From the NCBI RefSeq assembly GCF_022230955.1, contig NZ_JAKKFI010000090.1, forward strand, positions 27,491 to 91,490: 64,000 nucleotides of DNA, given 5' to 3'. This document shows, piece by piece, positions 14,169-22,520 of this stretch; position 1 is the stretch's first letter, and the number at the start of each line of letters is the position of its first letter. The notes beneath the pieces are model-generated. The model ran no database searches. It saw only the letters and a program-made list of their open reading frames with translations, and had not been told where the DNA came from. The DNA is from Micromonospora cabrerizensis (GTDB lineage Bacteria; Actinomycetota; Actinomycetes; Mycobacteriales; Micromonosporaceae). A program made the translations under genes and the position numbers.

Positions 14169-15535
14169 TAACGATTGAACCCAATGGCCGGACCAGGATC
14201 GATCGGCCCTTGCTCGTCACTGGGGCGGACGACAGGATTGACCCCTTGGTCAGTCTCCCATGGATTATCTGGGTCCCAACGGCGTTTCGCCGCATCGTCC
14301 GACCCCTGAATTTGGCTGTTCCGCCTAGGAGAACCTGGACCTGTGCTGCTGCCTAGCGCAGGCGCGCCGCCTATCGGAGTAAGGCCACCATGTAGGGGTG
14401 TGGTTCGGCCGCTGCCCGGGCGAGACCCGGCGCCCCCGGCGGGCCCGGTGCCAGCGCCGCCACCGCCAATTACCCCGCCGATTGGATTAATCTTGCGAGG
14501 TTGAGCGGCGCTTGGCCCCAGCAAACCGCCGCTCGGACCAGGGATGCCGCCAATTATTCCACCGGGAGGCATTGACTTCAGCGGCGGCGTCGGTATTTGA
14601 GTCGAAGGCCGATTGAGGCTTCCCCCGGGCGGTTGGCCCCGCGAGCTCATTCCTGCTGCCGGGTGAGATGTGATAGGTGCGGCAGGCGGTAACCCGCTTC
14701 CCGGATGCAAGCCAGAAGATGCCGGGGGAGTTGTAGCTCCGGTGTTTATCGCCGCAGGGCTGCCCGCTAGTCCATTCGCCGCACTTCCGAGTACTGGTCC
14801 AACGCCCTGCGGCTGGCTAACAGGCGCCGCAGCGTCGCCTACCGAATATCGGGGAGTTGCGAAGTTGTTGCTTCTCGGCATCGGCACAGGGACGATCGGT
14901 GGGATGGTTGGTGGCGAAGGTGTTGCGCCTAATGCATCGGGGTCTCCGGATTGGATCGGAGATCGCACTGCTGGTGGTTTTTGGAGCGCCGCTTGGGCCT
15001 GCTGAAGTTCTCCGCTGAGGCTGAACATCATGGCTCGTGCCTGTGAATTCAGCCGTTCCAGTTCGCCATCCGTGACGGGTGCCTCGGTGACCCGGTTACC
15101 CATTACCGCTTTCGGGTCGGCGGCCATCAAGTCGTACGCCTGCTTCTGTTGGAGCTTGCCCGCGTACTCCTCGTAGATCTTGCGGAGCGCGGCGCGGGTG
15201 GTGCCGATGGCCTGGGTGGCGGCGGAGAGCGCGGTGTAGTTCGCGGCGGCGGCGTCGTGGGTGCGCTGCACCTTGTCGATCAGCTGGTCGAGTTCGGTGA
15301 GGTACGTGCTGGAGGCGGCGCTGGTCTCGGGTGGCCACGCCTCGGCGAGCCCGCGCCGGTATTCCTGGAGGCGGCCGAGGTGGATCTGTGCCAGGTCGCA
15401 GACCTTGCGCCAGCCGGCGACCTGCTTCCAGTGGTTGGCGGTGTCGTGGTCGTGTAGGCAGGCCCACATGCTGTTGACGTCCATGAGCTGCCAGTCGGTG
15501 AGGCCGGAGGTGCGGCCGGTGCCCCGTTCGATCAC
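14168..15535 (-). CDS. PPE/WXG-like helical protein with Pro/Gly-rich tail, probable type VII client
   Basis: A 455-residue protein of unknown exact function. Residues 1-190 are helical, with a turn at AEAWPPETSAASS where WXG-like proteins have W-x-G. Residues about 200-430 are a disordered Pro/Gly/Ser-rich stretch with several GGIIGG/GGVIGG motifs, ending in a hydrophilic tail. The architecture resembles actinobacterial PPE-like ESX substrates. The GTG start (15535-15533) overlaps the stop of the preceding gene as GTGA; the longer upstream frame is a shadow. The tail-coding part is of low GC, the helical part of normal GC. A secreted structural or effector role is inferred from the mycosin neighbour. 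Confidence 0.7.
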   Translation of the reverse strand: MIERGTGRTSGLTDWQLMDVNSMWACLHDHDTANHWKQVAGWRKVCDLAQIHLGRLQEYRRGLAEAWPPETSAASSTYLTELDQLIDKVQRTHDAAAANYTALSAATQAIGTTRAALRKIYEEYAGKLQQKQAYDLMAADPKAVMGNRVTEAPVTDGELERLNSQARAMMFSLSGELQQAQAALQKPPAVRSPIQSGDPDALGATPSPPTIPPIVPVPMPRSNNFATPRYSVGDAAAPVSQPQGVGPVLGSAANGLAGSPAAINTGATTPPASSGLHPGSGLPPAAPITSHPAAGMSSRGQPPGGSLNRPSTQIPTPPLKSMPPGGIIGGIPGPSGGLLGPSAAQPRKINPIGGVIGGGGAGTGPAGGAGSRPGSGRTTPLHGGLTPIGGAPALGSSTGPGSPRRNSQIQGSDDAAKRRWDPDNPWETDQGVNPVVRPSDEQGPIDPGPAIGFNR

Positions 15536-15990
15536 GGCAGCACCACCGGCCCTTCGGCGTCGGGGCCGGTCGGGTCGGTCAGCATGGGCGTTGGGCCGCC
15601 GGGCAGGACGGCGCTCGGGTCGGCGAGGGCCCGTTGCACGTCGACGACCCGGGCGGCGGTGAAGGCGTCGCTGTCGGCGTAGTGGGTGGCGACCCGGTCG
15701 GCGGCGGCGGCCAGGTGGCCGGTGGCGCCGCGGACGGCGTACACCATGTCGGCGGTGGCCTGCTGCGTCTCGTGGTGCGCGTGCAGGAACGTGACCAGCT
15801 CGACGAACGCGTCGCACGGGTTGGGCAGCTTGGCGGACATGTCGTCGGCGATGTACGACAGGTGTGGCGCGTAGTTGCTCTCGACCTCGGCGGCAAGCCG
15901 GTCGGCGAAGTCGCGGAGCTGGCTGATGTCGGCCTCGATGCCGCCGTAACCGCGCAGCCAGGGCGCTGGCCGGTCCTCTTCGGGGATCAT
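15532..15990 (-). CDS. Small helical protein, possible ESX-type substrate or partner
   Basis: A 152-residue, mostly helical protein that I do not recognise by family. It contains YADSD (Y-x3-D) near residue 105, which fits the YxxxD/E secretion signal of type VII substrates, placed after a long helical hairpin. It is first in a tightly overlapping three-gene unit with the PPE-like protein and the mycosin. The ATG at 15990 has a Shine-Dalgarno GGGAGG. It may pair with the next protein as a heterodimer, as PE/PPE or EsxA/B do; this is inferred from order and size. Confidence 0.65.
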   Translation of the reverse strand: MIPEEDRPAPWLRGYGGIEADISQLRDFADRLAAEVESNYAPHLSYIADDMSAKLPNPCDAFVELVTFLHAHHETQQATADMVYAVRGATGHLAAAADRVATHYADSDAFTAARVVDVQRALADPSAVLPGGPTPMLTDPTGPDAEGPVVLP

Positions 15991-16078
15991 GGATCCTCCC
16001 TACCTGTGACGGCACCGTTTCCCTGAGTGAGGGTAACGGCTGGGCGTGCCCCTGGCAGCCCCCGTCCGGTGGGTCGGG

Positions 16079-16273
16079 TCAGCGGGGCAGGCCGGCGGCG
16101 CGCCACCCGCCGGAGCCGACCGGTCGGCCACTGCGCGCCCAGGCGGAGGTGCTCGCCGGGGCGGGGGCCGCGGCCGGGCGGGAGCGGACGACGATCGCCC
16201 CCACGAGGGCGGCCAGTTCCTCGGCGGTGGGCACGCCGCGGACGACCCGGATCAGCGGCTCTTCGGCAGACAT
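16079..16273 (-). CDS. accE: Acyl-CoA carboxylase epsilon subunit
   Basis: A 64-residue protein with the AccE signature IRVVRGVPTAEELAALVGAI near the N-terminus and a short basic tail with a conserved Trp (SAWARSGRP). In Streptomyces and mycobacteria this small subunit stabilises and stimulates the alpha-beta carboxylase complex and lies directly after the beta-subunit gene. Here accB is more than 7 kb away on the same strand. The ATG at 16273 follows a minus-strand -10 TACCCT (16285-16280) by 6 nt, so it has its own leaderless promoter rather than depending on accB. Confidence 0.88.
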   Translation of the reverse strand: MSAEEPLIRVVRGVPTAEELAALVGAIVVRSRPAAAPAPASTSAWARSGRPVGSGGWRAAGLPR

Positions 16274-16363
16274 GACGCCAGGGTACGCGGCGCGAAGGTG
16301 CGGGAAGCGGACAGTGGCGTGCCGGCGGTGTGAGCGTCGGCCGGTCCGGGTACCGTCTCACCG

Positions 16364-18358
16364 ATGTCGAACGCGCTTCCCCAACTTGTCGCTGACCGAT
16401 ACCGGCTTCTGTCGCCGCTCGGCCAGGGCGGCATGGGCCGGGTGTGGAAGGCGCGCGACGAGGTGCTGCACCGGGACGTCGCCATCAAGGAGTTGGTGCC
16501 GCCGCCCGGTCTCACCGACGAGGAGCGCCGCGAGATGCGCGAGCGCTCGTTGCGGGAGGCCCGGGCCATCGCCCGGCTCAACCACGCCAACGTCGTCCGC
16601 ATCTTCGACGTGCTGCGCACCGATGGCGATCCGTGGATCGTCATGGAGTACGTGGCGTCGAGGTCGTTGCAGGACACTCTCGCCGAGGACGGCCCGGTGT
16701 CGGTGGCCCGCACGGTGGAGATCGGCCTCGGTGTGCTGGGTGCCCTGAGCGCCGCACACAAGGCGGGTGTCATGCACCGCGACGTCAAGCCGGGCAACGT
16801 GTTGCTCGGCGAGGACGGCCGGGTGGTGTTGACCGATTTCGGTCTCGCCACGATTCCGGGTGACCCCAACGTGACCCGCACCGGCATGGTTCTCGGCTCA
16901 CCGGCGTACATCTCCCCGGAGCGTGCCCGTGACGGCACCGCCGGGCCGGAGGCCGACCTGTGGTCGCTGGGCGCGACGCTGTACGCGGCCGTCGAGGGCA
17001 AGTCGCCCTACGCTCGGCCGTCGGCGATCGGCACTCTGGCCGCGTTGGCCACCGAGCCGATCCCGCCGCCGAGGAACGCCGGCCCGCTCAAGGCCGTGCT
17101 CAACGGGCTGCTGCGCAAGGACCCGAACGAGCGGATCACCGCCGAGGTGGCGGAGCGGTTGCTGCGCCGCGCCGGGGGCAAGCGGGCGCGCGGAATCTCG
17201 CTGCTCGATGGCGTACGCCGGCCGGGGCCGAACGGCCCGCGCGAGCCGCGCCTGCCGGTGGTGCCGGCACCGCGACCGGCCGAGAGTGTCGACCGGCCGG
17301 TGTCAGCGCCGCCGGCCGCCGCCGCGACCTCGGCTGCCGCTGCGACCTCCGCCGCCGACGCGACGCCGACGACCGTCGTGCCGTCCGGTGTGGAGGCCTC
17401 CGGCCCGACCGGCGCGGCGCCGGCCGAGCCGACCGCGACGATCGACCGCCCGTCCGACGCCGACCCGACCGCGAAGGTCGCGGCCACGAGCGACACGACC
17501 GGCGACGGTACGACGAACACCGGCGACGGCACGACCAACCCGGACGAAGAGCCGACCGTCGTCGACGGCCCGCCGGTGGCTCCGGAACAGCGCAAACCGA
17601 CGACGCCGACGTCGCTCATGCCCCCGCTGAGCCCGGCCGGTCGCGCGGCGGTGCCGACGTACGGCGGTACGAAGCCGAACAACACCCGACGTAACGTGCT
17701 CATCGGGGCCCTGGTTGCGCTGCTGCTGGTCGGCCTCGTGGTGATCGTGCCGCTGCTCAGCAAGGGTGACGACGAGAAGACCCCGGCGGCCAACCCGACC
17801 GGGGCCGCCGCGACGTCCGCACCACCGCCGACCACCGCTCCGGCCGTGCCACCGCCCACCACGGGTGCCCCGAGTCCGACGCCGTCGGCCACGCCCTCGG
17901 TGGACCCGAACGCGCTGCCGGCTGGCTGGAAGCTCCACCGGGACCCGGCCGGCTTCGCGCTGCCGATCCCCGACGGGTGGGTGCGGAGTCAGGTCGGTGG
18001 CGACACGGTCATCTTCAACCAGTCCAACGGGCCGGGCAAGCTGCTCATCCAGTGGACCAACTCCCCGAAGAAAGATGCCGTCGCGGACTGGCGGGAGCAG
18101 GAGCCGAACCGCGCGAGCCGCGTCAAGAACTACCAGAACCTCGGCATCGTCGGCTGTGACTTCTGGAAGACCTGCGGCGACTGGGAGTGGCTGGAGACCC
18201 GCGACGGGCAGCGGATCCACGTCCGCAACCGCGGGTTCGTGACGGCCAGCAACCGCGGCTACGCCCTGCGGTGGGAGATCGCGGAGAAGGACTGGCAGGC
18301 CAACCTGCCGAACTTCGACCGCATCGCCAAGGGTTTCGTGCCCGACCGCCAGGACTGA
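16364..18358 (+). CDS. Transmembrane Ser/Thr protein kinase (PknB-like) with extracellular domain
   Basis: A 664-residue receptor kinase. The catalytic domain (about 12-275) shows the glycine loop LGQGGMGRVWKA, Lys in VAIKEL, HRDVKPGNVLL, DFGLA and SPAYISPERA. A long Pro/Ala/Thr-rich linker follows, then one membrane helix (about 444-465) and a second Pro/Thr-rich linker outside. The last 140 residues form a compact domain (starting LPAGWKLHRDPAGFALPIPDGW) with two cysteines close together (GCDFWKTCGDW) that probably pair. The external domain likely senses a wall or secreted ligand. ATG 16364 follows -10 TACCGT (16351-16356) by 7 nt, so it is probably leaderless. Confidence 0.93.
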   Translation: MSNALPQLVADRYRLLSPLGQGGMGRVWKARDEVLHRDVAIKELVPPPGLTDEERREMRERSLREARAIARLNHANVVRIFDVLRTDGDPWIVMEYVASRSLQDTLAEDGPVSVARTVEIGLGVLGALSAAHKAGVMHRDVKPGNVLLGEDGRVVLTDFGLATIPGDPNVTRTGMVLGSPAYISPERARDGTAGPEADLWSLGATLYAAVEGKSPYARPSAIGTLAALATEPIPPPRNAGPLKAVLNGLLRKDPNERITAEVAERLLRRAGGKRARGISLLDGVRRPGPNGPREPRLPVVPAPRPAESVDRPVSAPPAAAATSAAAATSAADATPTTVVPSGVEASGPTGAAPAEPTATIDRPSDADPTAKVAATSDTTGDGTTNTGDGTTNPDEEPTVVDGPPVAPEQRKPTTPTSLMPPLSPAGRAAVPTYGGTKPNNTRRNVLIGALVALLLVGLVVIVPLLSKGDDEKTPAANPTGAAATSAPPPTTAPAVPPPTTGAPSPTPSATPSVDPNALPAGWKLHRDPAGFALPIPDGWVRSQVGGDTVIFNQSNGPGKLLIQWTNSPKKDAVADWREQEPNRASRVKNYQNLGIVGCDFWKTCGDWEWLETRDGQRIHVRNRGFVTASNRGYALRWEIAEKDWQANLPNFDRIAKGFVPDRQD

Positions 18359-18424
18359 AACTGATTCGCATGACCTTGCGTCGTCCTGGGTAATTGACCT
18401 TCGACGACGGAGGGGAGGCACGAC

Positions 18425-18652
18425 ATGGGTTACCGACGGAGGGACACCCGGCCTCGGCTGGCACTGTGGATGCTCGTCGCGCTCGGCGACGCGATTCTGC
18501 TGCTGGTCACCATGGGGATTCCGGCGCTCATCGCACTGCTCGGCGTCGTGATCGTTGCCGGTTTCGGGGTGGCTGCCTGGCGGCTCACCCGCAGGGGCGC
18601 GCTGTCTCGTGAGGAGACCGTGGTGCCGGCGTTGAGCCGACGGCGGGCCTGA
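18425..18652 (+). CDS. Small two-helix membrane protein
   Basis: 75 residues with an Arg-rich N-terminus, two hydrophobic helices (about residues 14-33 and 36-53) and a basic tail. I do not recognise the family. It lies 66 bp after the kinase in the same direction with a Shine-Dalgarno GGAGGGGAGG, so it may be co-transcribed with the kinase. Confidence 0.6.
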   Translation: MGYRRRDTRPRLALWMLVALGDAILLLVTMGIPALIALLGVVIVAGFGVAAWRLTRRGALSREETVVPALSRRRA

Positions 18653-18668
18653 CCCGCAGCCGATGTGT

Positions 18669-18724
18669 GGCGGCAGCCGGACCGATTGTCGACCGTGATG
18701 GTGACCGTCGATCCCGCTGCCGCC
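18669..18724. terminator. Hairpin between convergent genes
   Basis: Arms GGCGGCAGC (18669-18677) and GCTGCCGCC (18716-18724) pair perfectly; an inner TCGAC/GTCGA pair can extend the stem. It sits between the 75-residue gene and the GH25 gene and could terminate both. Confidence 0.5.
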
Positions 18725-18734
18725 AACGGCACGA

Positions 18735-19487
18735 TCAGGTGTTGTTGGCCAGTGCGATCAGGCGGCTCCGGTCGCCGTTCCAGTAGTTGCGGTCCACGTT
18801 GCCGCTGATCCCCGAGACGACGCCCGTGCTGGTGTACTGCCAGAAGCTCCACACCGGCGCACCGGCCGGCAGAGCGCCCGGCGTGCTCGACCAGCGGGCC
18901 AGCCAGAGCGGGTGGTTCGCCCACGGGCCGGTCCAGCTGCCGGTGCACTGGTTCCACCAGCTCGTGGTGGTGTAGATGACCGCGTACCGGCCGGTGCGGG
19001 AGCGGTAGGTGTTCAGGAAGTCCTGCACCCAGTTGCGCATTCCGGTCGTGCTGAGCCCGTAGCAGTAGCCGCCGGCGTACGGGTTGGCCTCGATGTCCAG
19101 CGCCGCCGGCAGGGTGCGGCTGTCCGCCGACCAGGCGCCACCGTTGGAGGCCAGGTAGTTGGCCTGGGTGGAGCCGGCGGAGATGTTCGGCCGGGCGAAG
19201 TGGTACGCCCCGCGGATCACCCCGGCGTTGTACGAGTTGACGTAGTTCGCGTTGAAGTTCGGGTCCTTGTAGCTGGTGCCCTCGGTCGCCTTGATGAAGG
19301 CGAACTGGATCCCCGCGTTGCGGACGCTGGTCCAGTTGATGCTGCCCTGGTAGCGGGACACGTCGATCCCGGGTGTGGTGGCGGCGGCCGCCGGTCCGGC
19401 GGTCGCGACCAGGGCCGCCGCCGCGGTGGCGAGGACGGTGAGGCTGGCCGCGAGTGCGCGGCGCAGCGATGATCGGGTACGGGCCAT
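18735..19487 (-). CDS. Secreted GH25 muramidase (lysozyme)
   Basis: A 250-residue secreted hydrolase. Residues 1 to about 36 are a signal peptide (basic start, Ala/Leu core, AAA ending). The GH25 barrel follows, with GIDVSRYQG at the start, FAFIKATEGTSYKDPNF, and the catalytic acidic pair in LDIEANPY. It cleaves the MurNAc-GlcNAc bond of peptidoglycan. ATG 19487 has Shine-Dalgarno GGAGG 5 nt upstream; an ORF start further upstream lacks support. It ends at the hairpin facing the small membrane protein. Confidence 0.95.
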   Translation of the reverse strand: MARTRSSLRRALAASLTVLATAAAALVATAGPAAAATTPGIDVSRYQGSINWTSVRNAGIQFAFIKATEGTSYKDPNFNANYVNSYNAGVIRGAYHFARPNISAGSTQANYLASNGGAWSADSRTLPAALDIEANPYAGGYCYGLSTTGMRNWVQDFLNTYRSRTGRYAVIYTTTSWWNQCTGSWTGPWANHPLWLARWSSTPGALPAGAPVWSFWQYTSTGVVSGISGNVDRNYWNGDRSRLIALANNT

Positions 19488-19613
19488 GAGTGCCTCCAAG
19501 GACGTGGTTCTATCGACAACCATCTTTGAAGGTAAGTGCCCTAGATCGCAAGGCGAGCAGAAAAAAGCTTCATCAGCGGCTCGTGGAGGTCCCGTGGTCG
19601 TGGAGAGGGCGGT

Positions 19614-19961
19614 TCAGCGCAGCGTGGCCGGGTCGAGCTGCCAGCGAAAAGGCTCCACCAGGGTCAGCGTCTCGCCGGGCTTCGCCACCTGGTCGTCGGT
19701 GTCCGCGACAACCACATCGGGGATGACGATCCGATCCACCCCGAGCCGCACGTTGACCGCTCCCAAGACGGCGAGGCCGTCGGCCGCGCGCTCGACCTGG
19801 TCGGCCAGCCGGCGCGATACCAACTGGTGGCGCTTACTCGGGACCGGGCTCAGAAGCAGGCTCCCGTCGAGCAGCTCGATCCGGTCCGGCGTCTCACCCA
19901 GGGCGAAGTAGTCGGCCTCGGTCCAGAGCCCGACGTGGTGTTCCAAGGACAACGAACCCAT
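19614..19961 (-). pseudogene. Uma2-family protein with in-frame core deletion
   Basis: The 115 residues begin like a Uma2 (DUF820) protein: LSLEHHVGLWTEADYFALGETPDRIELLDGSLL...VIPDVVVAD. They then jump directly to the family C-terminus (VAKPGETLTLVEP...LDPATLR). The missing roughly 70 residues normally hold the conserved EV-x-SPS and Lys of the PD-(D/E)XK-like core. The reading frame is intact, but the protein should be inactive. Uma2 genes are very numerous and mobile in Actinobacteria; this one looks like a remnant. The junction lies near 19684-19690. Confidence 0.75.
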
Positions 19962-20061
19962 CTGTAATCACCTCTGCCTTCATGGCCACCCGATCCGTCT
20001 CAGGCACTGCGAGCCGGTGCTCCGGGAGCGACACGGAACGCCGCCGGTAGGCTCGCGCCCC

Positions 20062-20805
20062 ATGATGTCGATCGACGGGCTGGGCGACCTGTGGGACACG
20101 CTGTTCGGCGCGCAGCCGGACCCGCCCCCGCTGCTGGTGCTGATCACCGCGGCCGTCGCGCTGGTGGTGGTCTCGACCCGACTGCCCTGGCGGATCGCCC
20201 GTAACGCCATCACCATCGCCCACGAGGGTGGGCACGCGCTCGTCGCCCTGCTCACCGGCCGCAAGCTGCGCGGTATCCGACTGCACTCGGACACCTCGGG
20301 GCTGACGCTCTCCGCCGGACGCCCCACCGGCCCCGGCATGATCCTCACCCTGCTCGCCGGGTACGTCGCCCCGCCGCTGGTCGGATTGGCCGGTGCCTGG
20401 CTGCTCGGAGGCAACCGGATCACCCTCCTGCTCTGGGTCGCGGTGGCGCTGCTGCTCGCCATGCTCGTCATGATCCGCAACGCCTTCGGCGTGGTGTCGC
20501 TGCTGGTCACCGGCGCGCTGGTGTTCGCCGTCTCCTGGTACGCCACCCCGCAGGTGCAGGCCGCGTTCGCGTACGCCGGGGTGTGGTTTCTGCTGCTCGG
20601 TGGGCTGCGGCCGGTCGTGGAGCTGCAACGGCTGCGGTCACGCGGCCGGATGCCCGCCTCCGACGCCGACCAGCTCGCCGGGCTGACCCCGTTCCCGGCG
20701 TTCTTCTGGGTGACGGTCTTCGCCCTGGTCAACCTGGCCGCCCTGATAACCGGCGCCCTCCTGCTGACCGGCCCAATCCTGACCAACGCAGATCTAACGC
20801 TCTAA
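20062..20805 (+). CDS. M50-type membrane metallopeptidase
   Basis: A 247-residue integral membrane protein with seven or so helices and the zinc motif HEGGH (HExxH) in the second helix (IAHEGGHALVALLTG). A second zinc ligand is normally an Asp in a later helix; candidates exist in the ELQRLRSR...SDADQLA region. It resembles the M50B family of actinobacterial membrane proteins whose substrates are unknown. Two ATG codons (20062, 20065) lie 8 and 11 nt after -10 TAGGCT (20048-20053), so the message is short-leadered or leaderless. Confidence 0.87.
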   Translation: MMSIDGLGDLWDTLFGAQPDPPPLLVLITAAVALVVVSTRLPWRIARNAITIAHEGGHALVALLTGRKLRGIRLHSDTSGLTLSAGRPTGPGMILTLLAGYVAPPLVGLAGAWLLGGNRITLLLWVAVALLLAMLVMIRNAFGVVSLLVTGALVFAVSWYATPQVQAAFAYAGVWFLLLGGLRPVVELQRLRSRGRMPASDADQLAGLTPFPAFFWVTVFALVNLAALITGALLLTGPILTNADLTL

Positions 20806-20850
20806 CCCCCACCCCCACCCCGCCCCGCCCCTCGCCCCACCCCCGCCTGG

Positions 20851-20925
20851 GTCGATCAAGGAGTTGTGGTGGGTTGCAAAAGCCGCAATCCCGCCGCAGC
20901 CGGGCACCACAACTCCATGATCGAC
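20851..20925. repeat. GATC-arm hairpin R4
   Basis: 21-nt arms 20851-20871 and 20905-20925 match at 20 positions (GTCGATCAAGGAGTTGTGG...); loop of 33 nt. It lies between the M50 gene and panE, which run in the same direction. The stem is nearly the same as that of R7, 37 kb away. Confidence 0.9.
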
Positions 20926-20973
20926 GGCGGAGAGGGCTGCGGCGGAGGGGGCTGCGGCGGGCAGAATGGGGTC

Positions 20974-21957
20974 ATGCGGTACGTGATCATTGGCGCGGGT
21001 GCTGTCGGCGGGACCATCGGCGTACGGCTCGCCGAGGCCGGCCGGGACGTGACACTGGTGGCCCGGGGCGCTCACCTGGACGCGATTCGCGCGCGAGGTC
21101 TGACCCTGCGGCAGCCCGACGGCGAGGTCACCGCCCGGCTCGCCGCCGTGGACGGCCCCGACGACCGGCCACTACCGGCGGACACGGTGCTGGTCCTCAC
21201 CGTCAAGTCGCAGGACACCGCCGGTGCGCTGGCCGCCTGGGTGGACGCGCCGGTGGCGGGCGGCGGTACGGCGGGCGAGCGGCTGCCGCTGGTGACCGCC
21301 CAGAACGGGGTGGCGAACGAGCGGGCGGCGCTGCGCCTCTTCACCGACGTGCACCCGGTCTGCGTCTGGTTGCCGGCCACCCACCTGGACCCGGGCGTCG
21401 TTGTCGCCAACGGTCACCCGCACCCCGGGATGCTCCACATCGGCCGCTACCCGGGCGGCGCCGACGACACCGACCGGGCGATCGCCGCGGATCTGGGCGC
21501 CGCCGGTTTCGTCGCACCGGTGCGCGCGGACGTGCTGCGCTGGAAGTACGGCAAGCTGTTGAGCAACCTCGGCAACGGCCTCCAGGCGTTGCTCGGACAG
21601 AGCATCCCGGAATCGTTGGTCGAGCGGGTACGCGCCGAAGGTGTCACCGCGCTCGCCGCCGCCGGGATCGCGCACACCTCGCCGGAGGAGGAGAAGGCCG
21701 AGCGCGGCGACCTGGTGGGGCAGCGCCCGGTCGACGGCGAGGCCCGCTCGGGTGGCTCCACCTGGCAGAGCCTGGCCCGGGGCACTGGCTCGACCGAGGT
21801 CGACCACCTCAACGGGGAGATCGCGTTGCTGGGCCGGCTGCACGACGTGGCGACGCCGGTCAACGTCGCCGTCCAGAGGGCCGTACGGCGGGCGGTCCGG
21901 GAGCGGATCGCGGCGGGCGCGTTCCCGCTCGTCGAGCTGGAGAAGATGATCGCCTGA
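20974..21957 (+). CDS. panE: 2-dehydropantoate 2-reductase family protein
   Basis: This 327-residue enzyme has the Rossmann motif IIGAGAVGGTIG at residues 4-15, NADPH-contacting TLVARG, and the PanE/ApbA helices with KYGKLLSNLGN and the second-domain sequence LNGEIALLGRLHDVATPVN. Family members reduce ketopantoate to pantoate in coenzyme A synthesis, but this group also has other ketoacid reductases. It stands alone between hairpin R4 and a sigma factor gene, so the context does not confirm the pantothenate role. Confidence 0.85.
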   Translation: MRYVIIGAGAVGGTIGVRLAEAGRDVTLVARGAHLDAIRARGLTLRQPDGEVTARLAAVDGPDDRPLPADTVLVLTVKSQDTAGALAAWVDAPVAGGGTAGERLPLVTAQNGVANERAALRLFTDVHPVCVWLPATHLDPGVVVANGHPHPGMLHIGRYPGGADDTDRAIAADLGAAGFVAPVRADVLRWKYGKLLSNLGNGLQALLGQSIPESLVERVRAEGVTALAAAGIAHTSPEEEKAERGDLVGQRPVDGEARSGGSTWQSLARGTGSTEVDHLNGEIALLGRLHDVATPVNVAVQRAVRRAVRERIAAGAFPLVELEKMIA

Positions 21958-22019
21958 CCGCGGCAACCGAGGACCGTGTCCGGTGCGTGTTCCCTGCGAC
22001 CGACACGGGGAGGTAGCGG

Positions 22020-22520
22020 GTGCCGGACGTCGACGGGTTCGACGAGTTCTACCGGGGAAGTCGGCAACGACTGCTGGGGTTCGTCTACGCCCTCACCGGC
22101 GATCGGGGCGAGGCGCAGGACGCCGTGCAGGAGGCGTACATCCGGGCGTGGCAGCGCTGGTCGACCATCAGTGCGTACGACGACCCGGAGGCGTGGGTGC
22201 GGGTCGTGGCCAGCCGGATCGCGGTCAGCCGGTGGCGCAGCCTGCGCAGCCGGGCCCGCGCCTATCTGCGGCACGGTGCCACCGAAAGCGTCCCCGGCCC
22301 GGGCACGGACACCGTCGAGGTGGTCGCGGCGCTGCGTCGGCTGCCCGAGGAGCAACGCGTCGCCATCGCCCTGTACTACCTGGTCGGCATGCCGGTCGCC
22401 GAGGTGGCACGGGAGACCGCTGCCCCGGTGGGCACGGTCAAGGCTCGACTTTCCCGGGGGCGCGTCGCGCTCGCCGGCCTGCTTGCCGTCTCTGACCTGG
22501 AGGAGGCCACCGATGCGTGA
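22020..22520 (+). CDS. SigE-family ECF sigma factor
   Basis: A 166-residue extracytoplasmic-function sigma factor. Region 2 is GFVYALTGDRGEAQDAVQEAYIRAWQRW, region 4 is LPEEQRVAIALYYLVGMPVAEVARETAAPVGTVKARLSRGR. The GTG start has a Shine-Dalgarno GGGGAGG. The stop overlaps the next gene by 8 bp, which indicates co-translation with a membrane-anchored partner that may act as anti-sigma factor. The target promoters are unknown. Confidence 0.93.
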   Translation: MPDVDGFDEFYRGSRQRLLGFVYALTGDRGEAQDAVQEAYIRAWQRWSTISAYDDPEAWVRVVASRIAVSRWRSLRSRARAYLRHGATESVPGPGTDTVEVVAALRRLPEEQRVAIALYYLVGMPVAEVARETAAPVGTVKARLSRGRVALAGLLAVSDLEEATDA

